Shown one piece after another: positions 9,920 through 18,030 of a DNA stretch of 64,000 nucleotides. The notes under the pieces were generated by a model. The model searched no databases and was not told where the DNA came from. It was given only the letters and a program-made list of their open reading frames with translations. The stretch spans positions 3,410,001 to 3,474,000 of the forward strand of contig NZ_CP095050.1 of assembly GCF_022921075.1 (NCBI RefSeq). The letters are read 5' to 3'. Numbering within the stretch: position 1 is the stretch's first letter; the number at the start of each line of letters is the position of its first letter. The translations under genes and the position numbers were made by a program. This DNA comes from Hymenobacter sp. 5317J-9. Its GTDB lineage: Bacteria; Bacteroidota; Bacteroidia; Cytophagales; Hymenobacteraceae.

Positions 9920-10244
9920 GCGAGGAAGATGATTAAAAGTCGAATCGGGTTGCCCGGGCCGCCCCATGGGCGGCCCTGAGTGGAAAACAGGGCCAGAACC
10001 TTGCCAGTATTAGCAAGGCGGCACAGTTAAAGTCGGCAAGGTATCGATTGGGTTGCGGAAAAAGGCATCTCATCGGGTAGAATCCGAGGCTATATTTTCT
10101 ACTACAGTTTTTCCAGGCTTTTAAGTCAATTTTCGGGCTGAATGCAGAAGAAAAAGGGGGCAGCGGTTAGCTGTCAGATGATGTACGCTACTTGTCAGTA
10201 TGGCGTGCGCCGCCTGCCCATCTCCCCTACTGCCTTCTTCCTAC
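9920..10244. other. Intergenic region, no gene seen
   Basis: About 325 bases between the protease start and the end of dinB. The only structure noticed is a 9-bp perfect hairpin (9956-9964 with 9968-9976) in what would be the protease 5' leader. No convincing reading frame or RNA gene was found. Confidence 0.6.
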
Positions 10245-11324
10245 TCAAAAGCTCAGCGTGAGCTGGCGTCCGGCTGCCGGCTGGCCCGTGTTTAGGTTCG
10301 AAAGCGTGACGCCGAGCAGCCGCACGCCCTTGGGCAGCGGGAACAGCCCTTCCACCAGCTCGCGGCAGATGCGCTCCAGCACGCCTTGATTGGGGATGGG
10401 CCCCACGGCGCTGCGGCTGCGCGTAATTTGCTGGAAGTCGGCAAACTTCACCTTCACCGTGACCGTGCGCCCCAGAATGCCCGAGCGCTGGCAGTACTCC
10501 CACACCTCCTCAATGGAAGGGCGCAGGCCGTCGAGCAGGTCGGCAAAGGCAGTGAGGTCGTGCGCGAACGTGGTTTCGGAGCCCACCGACTTGCGCAGGC
10601 GGTCGGCCTCCACCGGGCGGTGGTCCTCGGCGCGGGCAATGGCGTGGTAGTAGCGCCCGGCCTTGCCAAAGTGCTGGTGCAGAAACTCCAGCGGCTGCGC
10701 CCGCAAATCGGCCCCCGTGAAAATGCCCAGCTGGTTCATCCGGGCCGCCGTGACCGGCCCCACGCCGTGGAACTGCCCCACCGCCAGCCCTTCCACAAAG
10801 GCCAGCCCCTGCTCGGGGCGCACCACAAACTGGCCATTGGGCTTGCGGTAGTCGGAGGCCAGCTTGGCCAGAAACTTATTGTAAGAAATGCCCGCCGAGG
10901 CCGTGAGCTGGGTTTCGGCCAGTATTTTGGCCCGGATTTCGCGCGCAATCTGGGTGGCCGAATCCAGCTGCTTGAGGTTGTGCGTCACGTCGAGGTAGGC
11001 CTCGTCGAGCGACACGGGCTCGATGAGCGGCGTGTACTCGGCAAAAATGGCCCGAATCTGCCGCGACACTTCTTTGTACACGGCAAAGCGGGGCGGCACA
11101 AACAGCAGCCCGGGGCACTTGCGCAGGGCCGTGACCGACGGCATGGCCGAGCGCACCCCAAACTGGCGGGCCTCGTAGCTGGCCGCCGCTACCACGCCCC
11201 GCTCGCGGGCGCCGCCCACCGCCACGGGCTTGCCGCGCAGCTCGGGGTGGTCGCGCTGCTCCACCGAAGCATAAAAGGCATCCATGTCGAGGTGGATGAT
11301 TTTGCGGGGGGAAACGAGACTCAT
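10245..11324 (-). CDS. dinB: DNA polymerase IV (Y family)
   Basis: A 359-residue translesion DNA polymerase. Catalytic motifs are visible: HLDMDAFYASVEQRD (first acidic metal ligand) and SLDEAYLDVT (the Asp-Glu pair). The helix-hairpin-helix segment is FHGVGPVTAARMNQLGI and the little-finger domain follows. The last residues, RQLTLSF, match the beta-clamp binding motif QLxLF, so the C-terminus appears intact. The length is normal for the family. The gene is monocistronic; its start at MSLVSPRKIIHLDMDAF is the conventional one. Confidence 0.95.
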   Translation of the reverse strand: MSLVSPRKIIHLDMDAFYASVEQRDHPELRGKPVAVGGARERGVVAAASYEARQFGVRSAMPSVTALRKCPGLLFVPPRFAVYKEVSRQIRAIFAEYTPLIEPVSLDEAYLDVTHNLKQLDSATQIAREIRAKILAETQLTASAGISYNKFLAKLASDYRKPNGQFVVRPEQGLAFVEGLAVGQFHGVGPVTAARMNQLGIFTGADLRAQPLEFLHQHFGKAGRYYHAIARAEDHRPVEADRLRKSVGSETTFAHDLTAFADLLDGLRPSIEEVWEYCQRSGILGRTVTVKVKFADFQQITRSRSAVGPIPNQGVLERICRELVEGLFPLPKGVRLLGVTLSNLNTGQPAAGRQLTLSF

Positions 11325-11645
11325 CGACGGGCAGCTTTTCGGGCCCGCGAAGATACCGCCGACTCATGCGTGAACTCAGAGCCCGGGGTACGATTGGGCC
11401 ACCACCTATTTTTTAGCGCTATTACCAGAAATTTTTTACTTTTTTAAACAATTATTTTTGGAAATTCGCTCTCATTCAAATTATACTTGTCCCCGGCTTC
11501 ACCAAATCCGGAACAACAGGAGGCGGCGGACAACGAGTAGAGTTCTAAAGAAATAGCTGGCATCTGCTTGGTGGGAAGCGGCTGTGTTTCGCCCTCGTTT
11601 TTCATGCTCTGTTGATGCAAATGAAAATAAAATTTTGCTAACAAC
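11325..11645. other. A/T-rich intergenic region upstream of the tRNA-like gene
   Basis: About 320 bases of lower G+C than the surroundings between the divergent dinB gene and the tRNA-like unit. A minus-strand frame at 11444-11689 has no recognisable protein features. It would also run through the tRNA-like promoter, so it is not called as a gene. Confidence 0.5.
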
Positions 11646-11677
11646 TTGTTTAACAAACAATTCCCTTTGTACCTTTG
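11646..11677 (+). promoter_or_regulatory. Bacteroidota-type promoter for the tRNA-like RNA
   Basis: A perfect -7 element TACCTTTG (11670-11677) lies 21 bases after a TTG -33 element (11646-11648). The expected start of transcription is about 11684, a few bases before the mature tRNA-like 5' end. The same 21-base spacing is seen at the tRNA-Met promoter in this window. Confidence 0.8.
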
Positions 11678-11689
11678 CATCATCAACAC

Positions 11690-11765
11690 TGTGGGGTGGC
11701 GGAACTGGCAGACGCGCTAGCCTATCTCGCTAGTACAATTAGAGGTTCGAGTCCTCTCTTCACAG
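11690..11765 (+). tRNA. tRNA-like RNA with non-standard anticodon loop (class uncertain)
   Basis: A complete cloverleaf can be drawn. The acceptor stem is TGTGGGG with CTTCACA (two G-T pairs) plus discriminator G765. T8 and G9 are followed by D stem GCG/CGC with an 11-base loop containing GG, then a 5-bp anticodon stem CTAGC/GCTAG. The variable loop is 7 bases, and the T arm is AGAGG-TTCGAGT-CCTCT. The D arm resembles tRNA-Leu, but the variable loop is too short for Leu. The anticodon loop reads CTATCTC, giving ATC at 34-36 with a pyrimidine at 37, where a purine is expected. CCA is not encoded. The RNA has its own promoter and terminator. It may be a non-canonical tRNA, a tRNA-derived regulatory RNA or a decayed copy. 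Confidence 0.65.
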
Positions 11766-11769
11766 CAGA

Positions 11770-11806
11770 AATCCCGGTAGCAAAAAGCACCGGGATTCTT
11801 TGTTTT
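11770..11806 (+). terminator. Rho-independent terminator of the tRNA-like unit
   Basis: A 9-bp stem AATCCCGGT/ACCGGGATT (11770-11778 with 11789-11797) with a 10-base loop is followed by CTTTGTTTTT. It closes a transcription unit of roughly 120 bases that contains only the tRNA-like RNA. Confidence 0.88.
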
Positions 11807-11924
11807 TGGCGGGTTGGTTGCTGGCCTTAGCCGCAGGAAATTCTCAGCCGATTTTCAGGCAGCGGCCGGGGGCTTTTAGACCGGCTCGGTACTTTCGCCT
11901 CTGCACCCGGTTCGGTCCTTTTCG

Positions 11925-13361
11925 ATGCGCGTCATGTCCCTCTCCTCCTTGCGCTGGCTGCGGCTGGCCGCCGCCCTGCTCCCGCTCGCGGCCCAGACCC
12001 AGAAACCGGCGCGCCCCGCGCCCGCTGCCCCGGCCCCCGGCGTCACCCTCTGGCTGACTACACCGGACGAGTCGGTGCTGTTCAAGCCGCAGCCCGGCCG
12101 GCTGCTGTTTGCCAAAGCCCCGGTGCCGCAGCCGGTTATTGAGGTGAACGACGCGCAGGCTTTTCAATCCATCGACGGCTTTGGCTACACCCTCACCGGG
12201 GGCAGTGCGCAACTGCTGCACCAGATGGCCGCGCCCGAGCGCCAGAAGCTGCTTCGGGAGCTGTTTGCCACCGACGGGCCCAATATCGGCGTGAGCTACC
12301 TGCGCATCAGCATCGGCGCTTCCGACCTCGATGCCCGCGTGTTTTCTTACGACGATGCGCCCGACGGCCAACCCGACCCGGAACTGGCGCACTTTAGCCT
12401 GGCGCCCGACCGCGAGCACCTCATCCCGGTGCTGCGGGAGATTCTGGCCATCAGCCCGCGGCTAAAGCTGCTGGGGTCGCCGTGGTCGCCCCCGGCCTGG
12501 ATGAAAACCAACGGCGCGTCGAAGGGCGGCAGCCTGAAGCCGGAGTTTTACGACGCCTACGCCCGCTACCTGGTGCGTTACCTGCAGGAGATGAAGGCCG
12601 CCGGCATTCGCCTCGACGCCATCACGGTGCAGAATGAGCCGCTGCACCCCGGCAACAACCCCAGCCTGCTGATGCCCGCCGACGAGCAGGCCGCCTTCAT
12701 CAAGCGCAGCCTGGGGCCGGCGTTTCGGGCGGCTCGGCTCGGCACCAAAATCCTGGTGTACGACCACAACGCCGACCGGCCCGACTACCCGCTCACCATC
12801 CTCGACGACCCGGAGGCCGCGCAGTACGTCGATGGCTCGGCCTTTCACCTCTACGCCGGCCCCATCGAGGCCCTGAGCAAGGTGCACGCCGCGCACCCGG
12901 AAAAAAACGTGTACTTCACCGAACAGTGGATTGGGGCACCCGGCAAGTTTGCCGACGACCTGGCCTGGCACACCGGCACGCTCATCATCGGGGCCACGCG
13001 CAACTGGGCCCGCACCGTGCTGGAGTGGAACTTGGCCGCCGACCCGCAGCAAAACCCGCACACGCCCGGCGGCTGCACGCAATGCCTGGGCGCCCTCACG
13101 CTGGCCGGCAACGCCGTGACGCGCAACCCGGCCTACTACATTGTGGCCCACGCCAGCAAGTTTGTGCGGCCCGGCAGCGTGCGCGTGGCCTCGGCCGAGG
13201 TAGACGGCCTGCCCAACGTGGCTTTCCGCACGCCGGGCGGGCAGCACGTGCTCATCGTGCTCAATGCGGGTAAGACGCCCCGCACGTTCGGGCTCAGCCA
13301 CCGGGGCCGGCAGGTAGCGGCCTCGCTGCCGGCCGGCGCGGTGGGCACCTACGTATGGTAG
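11925..13361 (+). CDS. Glycoside hydrolase family 30 (glucosylceramidase/beta-glucanase-like), secreted
   Basis: A 478-residue exported GH30 enzyme. A short hydrophobic signal (LRLAAALLPLAAQ) precedes a Pro/Ala linker. The beta/alpha barrel contains GFGYTLTGGSA near residue 86, SPWSPPAWMKTNG at about 185, the acid/base Glu238 in TVQNEPLHPGN and the nucleophile Glu333 in YFTEQW. The C-terminal beta domain ends in PAGAVGTYVW, as in retaining GH30 proteins. Likely reactions are hydrolysis of beta-1,6- or beta-1,3-glucans or related beta-glucosides. A -7-like TACTTTCG (11890-11897) lies 27 bases before the ATG. A second ATG at 11934 would also give a usable signal peptide. Confidence 0.9.
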   Translation: MRVMSLSSLRWLRLAAALLPLAAQTQKPARPAPAAPAPGVTLWLTTPDESVLFKPQPGRLLFAKAPVPQPVIEVNDAQAFQSIDGFGYTLTGGSAQLLHQMAAPERQKLLRELFATDGPNIGVSYLRISIGASDLDARVFSYDDAPDGQPDPELAHFSLAPDREHLIPVLREILAISPRLKLLGSPWSPPAWMKTNGASKGGSLKPEFYDAYARYLVRYLQEMKAAGIRLDAITVQNEPLHPGNNPSLLMPADEQAAFIKRSLGPAFRAARLGTKILVYDHNADRPDYPLTILDDPEAAQYVDGSAFHLYAGPIEALSKVHAAHPEKNVYFTEQWIGAPGKFADDLAWHTGTLIIGATRNWARTVLEWNLAADPQQNPHTPGGCTQCLGALTLAGNAVTRNPAYYIVAHASKFVRPGSVRVASAEVDGLPNVAFRTPGGQHVLIVLNAGKTPRTFGLSHRGRQVAASLPAGAVGTYVW

Positions 13362-13662
13362 GGCACGGTTTGCATTTTTTTTGCGGCAGGCTACCAGAAT
13401 TTTCGCGTGTTTTTTAACGAGTTTGGGAGGAGCCGGCAATGCGCGCTCACGGATAAGGCGGCGCGCATTACCGGCATCTCCGCGTGTGCTTTAAGTGTAA
13501 TCGCCTGGTCGAAAAAGCCGCTTGGGGCCACGAGCAGCCCTTTTTGTTAGGATTTTTGAGCGCCGGAGATTTTACATTTGCTTGCCACAGTCCTTCTTTT
13601 CCAACTCAAATTCCCACCCGTTGAACAGCTGTCTCTCATTGCATTTCGCTGGCTGGCGCCTG
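13362..13662 (+). other. Intergenic region with hairpin and -7 promoter element
   Basis: About 300 bases between two glycosidase genes. It holds an imperfect 15-bp hairpin (13432-13446 with 13461-13475), probably a terminator for the upstream gene. A perfect -7 element TACATTTG lies at 13573-13580 and probably drives the GH5 gene. No well-spaced -33 element is seen. Confidence 0.6.
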
Positions 13663-15660
13663 ATGAGCCTGCTGGCGCTGGCGCTGGCCCTGCCAGGCCT
13701 TTTGGCTCCGGCCAGCGCACAGAGCTTTCTGCACGCGGCGGGCCCGAAGATTGTGAACGCCGACAACCAGGAAGTGCTGCTCAACGGCGTGAACCTGGGC
13801 GGCTGGGCCTTGCAGGAAGGCTACATCGTGAAGCCGGGCTGGCCGGGCATCAACGGCCGCCAAACCCAGGGCACGGTGAAGAAGACGCTGTACGACCTGG
13901 GCATGAGCGACGCCGACGTGGAAGCGTTTTACCAGAGCTACCGCGACAACTTCATCACCCGGGCCGACATTGATTTTCTGGCTTCCAAGGGGTTCAACTG
14001 CGTGCGCCTGCCGCTGCACTACGACCTGTTTCTGACGCCCACGCAGCGCGCCATGCGCAACAGCGTGCTGCGCGGCACCACTTCCTACGCGGCCTACGTG
14101 AGCGCCCTCACGGGCTGGTACAACACCAACCAGCTGTTTGTGGACTCGGCCAACATGGAAGCCCTGCACCTGATTGACAACGTATTGGCCTGGTGCGCGG
14201 CCAACAACATGTACGTGGTGCTGGACCTGCACGCCACTCCCGGCTCGCAGGGCACCGACACCAACATTGCCGACGCCCTGCAGCCGCTGGACCTGTGGAA
14301 CCAACCCATTTACCAGGACATCACCGCCCGGCTGTGGGGCACCATCGCGGCGCGCTACAAGAACGACGCCCGCGTGGCGATGTACGACCTCATCAACGAG
14401 CCCAACAACGTGCCGGGCAACCAGCAAATCCAGAGCTTGCTGCAGCGGCTGATAACGACGGTGCGGGCCGAGGGCGACAACCACCTGCTGCTGCTGGAGG
14501 GCAACGGTTTCGGCAACGATTTCAACCTGATGGAGAAGAGCACCTTCACCAATACGGCCAACCTGGTGTACAACTCGCACCGCTACAGCGGGCCCACGTA
14601 TCTGCTCGACAACAACGTGGCCTCCGTGGACCTGGCCAACCCCAACAACCTGCGCACCATCGGCAACCTTACCCGCTTTCGGGCCGCGCAGAACGTGCCC
14701 ATCTGGGTGGGCGAAACCGGTGAAAACACCGACGCCTGGATGCACGACGCGGCCCAAAGCCTCAACTCCGTGGGCATCGGCTGGTGCCACTGGACCTACA
14801 AACGCTTCGACGGCGGCAACAACGCGGCCCTGTTTCGCATTCCGCCGCCTTACATCGTGGACGGCGTGGCCGGCCTGCCGCAGGTGCTCAACAACATTCT
14901 ATTTGGCAACGCCGTGCCCAACACCGCGCTCAACGCCCTGGCCCCGAACCAGAACGGCATCGTGAACTACCCCGGCGGCGGCAGCTACCACGGCCTGCTG
15001 GCGGCCCCGGTCGGCCGCATTGTCTGGCTGCAGGGCAACAACAACAAGTTCGTTTCGAGCGAAGGCGGCTTCCAGCCGATGACCTGCGCGCGCAGCTCGC
15101 GCGGGGCCTGGGAGCAGCTTACGATGGAGGCCGCTGGCGGTGGCAAAGTGGCCTTGCGCAGCACCACGGGCTACGTCTCGTCGGAAAACGGCACCCGGCC
15201 CGTCACCGTCAACCACCCCACGGCATCGGCGGCCGAGGCCTTTGACTGGGTGCTGAATCCGGACGGTACCGTGTCGCTGCGGGGCAACAACGGCGCCTAC
15301 CTTTCGTCAGAAAACGGCACCGGGCCCATGACGTGCACGCGCACCAGCATTTCGGCCACCGAGAAATTCATTTTCGGCATTTCCGGCAGTGCGCCGCTGG
15401 CCGGCAAACGGGGAAAAAAAAACCGTAGCGCGTTTTACCCTAATCCCGTTGCCAACACCCTGACTTATGAGGTACCGGCCAGCGTGCCGTCGCACCGCGT
15501 CACGGTGTTCGACACGGCAGGCCGCGTGGTGCTGGCGGAAACCCACTTGACGCCGGTTTCGCAGAATATCCTCGACCTGTCAGGCCTGAAAAGTGGGCTT
15601 TACGTGGTGCGCATCGTCAGCCCGGGCTACACCTCCGAATTTAACATCAGCAAGCAATAG
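13663..15660 (+). CDS. GH5-family glucanase with fascin-like beta-trefoil and T9SS sorting domain
   Basis: A secreted modular glycanase of about 665 residues. The signal sequence (SLLALALALPGLLAPASAQ) is followed by a GH5 barrel. The barrel has NGVNLGGWALQEG, FNCVRLPLHYDLF and the acid/base Glu in LINEPNN; IWVGETGENTDAW supplies the nucleophile. It resembles exo-beta-1,3-glucanases. Next comes a fascin-like trefoil with repeated NNNKFVSSEGG, TGYVSSENGT and GAYLSSENGT units, a likely carbohydrate-binding module. The C-terminus (FYPNPVANTLTYEV ... GLYVVRIVSPG) is a T9SS type A sorting domain, predicting export across the outer membrane. The frame is open further upstream, but the -7 box at 13573-13580 places transcription start after 13522. 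ATG 13663 is used; TTG 13621 is an alternative. Confidence 0.88.
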   Translation: MSLLALALALPGLLAPASAQSFLHAAGPKIVNADNQEVLLNGVNLGGWALQEGYIVKPGWPGINGRQTQGTVKKTLYDLGMSDADVEAFYQSYRDNFITRADIDFLASKGFNCVRLPLHYDLFLTPTQRAMRNSVLRGTTSYAAYVSALTGWYNTNQLFVDSANMEALHLIDNVLAWCAANNMYVVLDLHATPGSQGTDTNIADALQPLDLWNQPIYQDITARLWGTIAARYKNDARVAMYDLINEPNNVPGNQQIQSLLQRLITTVRAEGDNHLLLLEGNGFGNDFNLMEKSTFTNTANLVYNSHRYSGPTYLLDNNVASVDLANPNNLRTIGNLTRFRAAQNVPIWVGETGENTDAWMHDAAQSLNSVGIGWCHWTYKRFDGGNNAALFRIPPPYIVDGVAGLPQVLNNILFGNAVPNTALNALAPNQNGIVNYPGGGSYHGLLAAPVGRIVWLQGNNNKFVSSEGGFQPMTCARSSRGAWEQLTMEAAGGGKVALRSTTGYVSSENGTRPVTVNHPTASAAEAFDWVLNPDGTVSLRGNNGAYLSSENGTGPMTCTRTSISATEKFIFGISGSAPLAGKRGKKNRSAFYPNPVANTLTYEVPASVPSHRVTVFDTAGRVVLAETHLTPVSQNILDLSGLKSGLYVVRIVSPGYTSEFNISKQ

Positions 15661-15695
15661 CCGCCGGTTGGCGCCTGGCATTCCTCCTGCCCCCA

Positions 15696-17162
15696 ATGAA
15701 ACACCCCCTTCTTTCCCTCGCGTTGCTGGCCGGCCTTTACGGCGGCGGCGCCAACGCCCAAACTACCCCCAAAACCAGCGCTGCTTATTCGGCTGCCGGC
15801 AAAACGGCCCGCGTATACGCCACGGTGGCCGGCACGACGCAGCGGCTGGCGGCCGGCGAGGCGCTGGCCTTTGCGCCGGCCGGGCAGCCGCTCGAAACCC
15901 AGGTGTGCGTGTTCGTCGACCCCACCCACACCTTCCAGACCATGCTGGGCATTGGCGGGGCCCTGACCGATGCCGCGGCCGAAACCTATGCCAAGCTGCC
16001 CAAGCCAGTGCAGCAGGAATTCCTGCGGGCCTACTACAGCCCCACGGCGGGCATCGGCTACACGCTGGCGCGCACCAGCATTCACAGCTCCGATTTTTCG
16101 AGCGGCAGCTACACCTACGTGGCCGATAAGGACGAGGCGCTGAAAACGTTCAGCGTGCAGCACGACGAGCAGTTTCGCATTCCGTTCATCAAGCAGGCCA
16201 TGGCGGCGGCCGGCGGCAAGCTCACCCTCTACGCCAGTCCCTGGAGCCCGCCGGCCTGGATGAAAACCACCGGCACCATGCTCAAAGGCGGCAAGCTGCT
16301 GCCCCAATACCGCCAGGCCTGGGCCGACTACTACGTGAAGTTCATCAAGGCTTATGAGCAGCACGGCATTCCGGTGTGGGGCCTGAGCGTGCAAAACGAG
16401 CCCATGGCCACGCAGAAGTGGGAGTCGTGCATTTTCACCGGCGAAGAAGAGCGGGATTTCATCAAAGGCTACCTCGGCCCCACCCTGGCCAAGGGCGGAA
16501 TGGGCGGCAAAAAGCTCATTGCCTGGGACCACAACCGCGACTTGGTGTACCAGCGCGCCAGCGCCGTGCTCGACGACCCCGCGGCCGCCAAGTACGTGTG
16601 GGGCATCGGCTACCATTGGTACGAGACCTGGACCGGCTCGGGCATGCTCTTCGACAACGTGCGCCGCGTGCACGAAACCTACCCCGACAAGAACCTGCTC
16701 TTCACCGAAGGCTGCCTCGAAAACTTCGACCTGGCCAAAGTGGACCGCTGGGACCTGGGCGAGAAATACGGCATGTCGATGATAGGCGACTTCAACGCCG
16801 GCACCGTGGGCTGGACCGACTGGAACGTGCTGCTCGACGAAACCGGAGGCCCCAACCACGTGGGCAACTTCTGCTACGCCCCCATCATCGGCGACACCAA
16901 AGCCGGCAAGCTGATTTACACCAGCGCCTACTACTACATCGGTCACTTCTCGAAATTCATTCGGCCGGGGGCCAAGCGCATTGCCACGGCCTCAAACCGC
17001 GACGCCCTGCAAACCACCGCCTTCCGCAACCCCGACGGCTCGGTGGCCGTGGTGGTGATGAACCAGACCGACAAGCCGCTGGACTATCAGCTGTGGATAC
17101 GCGGCCAGGCGGCCAACACCACGGCGGCCGCCCACTCCATCATGACACTGGTGGTGAAGTAG
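15696..17162 (+). CDS. Glycoside hydrolase family 30, secreted
   Basis: A 488-residue exported GH30 enzyme 35 bases after the GH5 gene, probably in one operon. The signal peptide ends GGANAQ. Barrel motifs are LGIGGALTDAAAET, YASPWSPPAWMKTTG, the acid/base Glu235 in SVQNEPMATQKWE and the nucleophile Glu338 in LFTEGCLENF. This pattern matches the beta-1,6-glucanase/glucosylceramidase branch of GH30. It is clearly a different branch from the GH30 at 11925, which lacks the QKWESC segment. Together the three glycosidases suggest attack on mixed beta-1,3/beta-1,6-glucan, for example fungal or algal material; the substrate is inferred. Confidence 0.92.
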   Translation: MKHPLLSLALLAGLYGGGANAQTTPKTSAAYSAAGKTARVYATVAGTTQRLAAGEALAFAPAGQPLETQVCVFVDPTHTFQTMLGIGGALTDAAAETYAKLPKPVQQEFLRAYYSPTAGIGYTLARTSIHSSDFSSGSYTYVADKDEALKTFSVQHDEQFRIPFIKQAMAAAGGKLTLYASPWSPPAWMKTTGTMLKGGKLLPQYRQAWADYYVKFIKAYEQHGIPVWGLSVQNEPMATQKWESCIFTGEEERDFIKGYLGPTLAKGGMGGKKLIAWDHNRDLVYQRASAVLDDPAAAKYVWGIGYHWYETWTGSGMLFDNVRRVHETYPDKNLLFTEGCLENFDLAKVDRWDLGEKYGMSMIGDFNAGTVGWTDWNVLLDETGGPNHVGNFCYAPIIGDTKAGKLIYTSAYYYIGHFSKFIRPGAKRIATASNRDALQTTAFRNPDGSVAVVVMNQTDKPLDYQLWIRGQAANTTAAAHSIMTLVVK

Positions 17163-17184
17163 GCGGGCCTGCCTACCTTGCCGC

Positions 17185-17967
17185 ATGTCCATTCCTGTCC
17201 GCCTGTGGCCCGCCTTTCTGCTGGGGGCTGCCCTGCTGCTGCCCGCCGCGGCCCGTGCGCAGCAGCCCACCGCTCCCGACGCAGCCAAAAAAGCTGCCGA
17301 TGAGGCCTACGCCCGCCAGCAGGACTACCTGCTGCGCAACGACTGGGCCTACCTGCAGCGCTACGCCGCGGCCAACCAGCGCCTGCCCGCCCCCAAGCCC
17401 GGCGTGCCCCGCGTGGTCATCATCGGCAATTCCATTACCGAAGGGTGGGTGAAGGCCGACTCGGCTTTCTTCGGCGGCAAGCCCTACGAGTATGTGGGGC
17501 GCGGCATCAGCGGGCAAACCTCGGGCAAGACCCTAGTGCGTTTCCGGGCCGATGTGGTGAACCTGCTTCCGGCCGTGGTAGTCATCCTAATCGGCACCAA
17601 CGACGTGGCCGAAAACAGCGGCCCCTACAACCCCGAAACCACCCTCAACAACCTCATGAGCATGGTCGAGCTGGCCCAGGCCCACGGCATCCGGGTGGTG
17701 CTGGGCTCGGTGATGCCGGCAATTGATTTCTGGTGGCGCAAGGGCCTGCAGCCAGCCCCGAAAATCATGGCCCTCAACCAGCGCATCAAAGCCTACGCCG
17801 ACCAGCACAAGCTCGTGTACCTGGACTTCCACTCCGCTATGGCCGACGAAAACCAGGGCCTGAAAAAGGTGTATGGCGAAGACGGCGTGCACCCCAACCT
17901 CACCGGCTACCGGGTAATGGAACCCCTCCTCAACCAGGCCGTGGCCGCCGCGCTGAAAAAGAAATAG
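17185..17967 (+). CDS. SGNH/GDSL-type esterase, secreted
   Basis: A 260-residue exported SGNH hydrolase 22 bases after the GH30 gene. The signal peptide is LLGAALLLPAAARAQ. Block I is IIGNSITEGW (nucleophile Ser), block II GRGISGQTS, block III LIGTNDVAENSG and block V EDGVHPNLTGY with the catalytic Asp and His. Such enzymes in glycan loci usually remove acetyl or other acyl groups from sugars, here probably helping the GH30/GH5 set. Confidence 0.9.
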   Translation: MSIPVRLWPAFLLGAALLLPAAARAQQPTAPDAAKKAADEAYARQQDYLLRNDWAYLQRYAAANQRLPAPKPGVPRVVIIGNSITEGWVKADSAFFGGKPYEYVGRGISGQTSGKTLVRFRADVVNLLPAVVVILIGTNDVAENSGPYNPETTLNNLMSMVELAQAHGIRVVLGSVMPAIDFWWRKGLQPAPKIMALNQRIKAYADQHKLVYLDFHSAMADENQGLKKVYGEDGVHPNLTGYRVMEPLLNQAVAAALKKK

Positions 17968-17986
17968 CCAGGCAGCGCTCTAACTG

Positions 17987-18030
17987 AGCCAGCGCCGCCC
18001 CGCCGCTCCTGCTGCTAGGCGGCGCTGGCT
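17987..18030 (+). terminator. Terminator hairpin overlapping the end of the sce7726 gene
   Basis: A 13-bp perfect stem (17987-17999 with 18018-18030) is followed by TTTTTT on the plus strand, ending the SGNH operon. The right arm lies within the last codons of the convergent sce7726-family gene. Confidence 0.8.

Noticed and set aside
11444..11689. An 81-codon minus-strand frame in the A/T-rich gap
   Set aside because: It has no domain, signal or promoter of its own and runs across the promoter of the tRNA-like unit.
13522..13662. An N-terminal extension of the GH5 protein to 13522
   Set aside because: The -7 element at 13573-13580 places transcription start after that codon, and the extra residues would precede the signal peptide.
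13636..14790. A 384-codon minus-strand frame opposite the GH5 gene
   Set aside because: The plus strand encodes a clear GH5 enzyme; the antisense product is Val/Gly/His-rich and unrecognisable.
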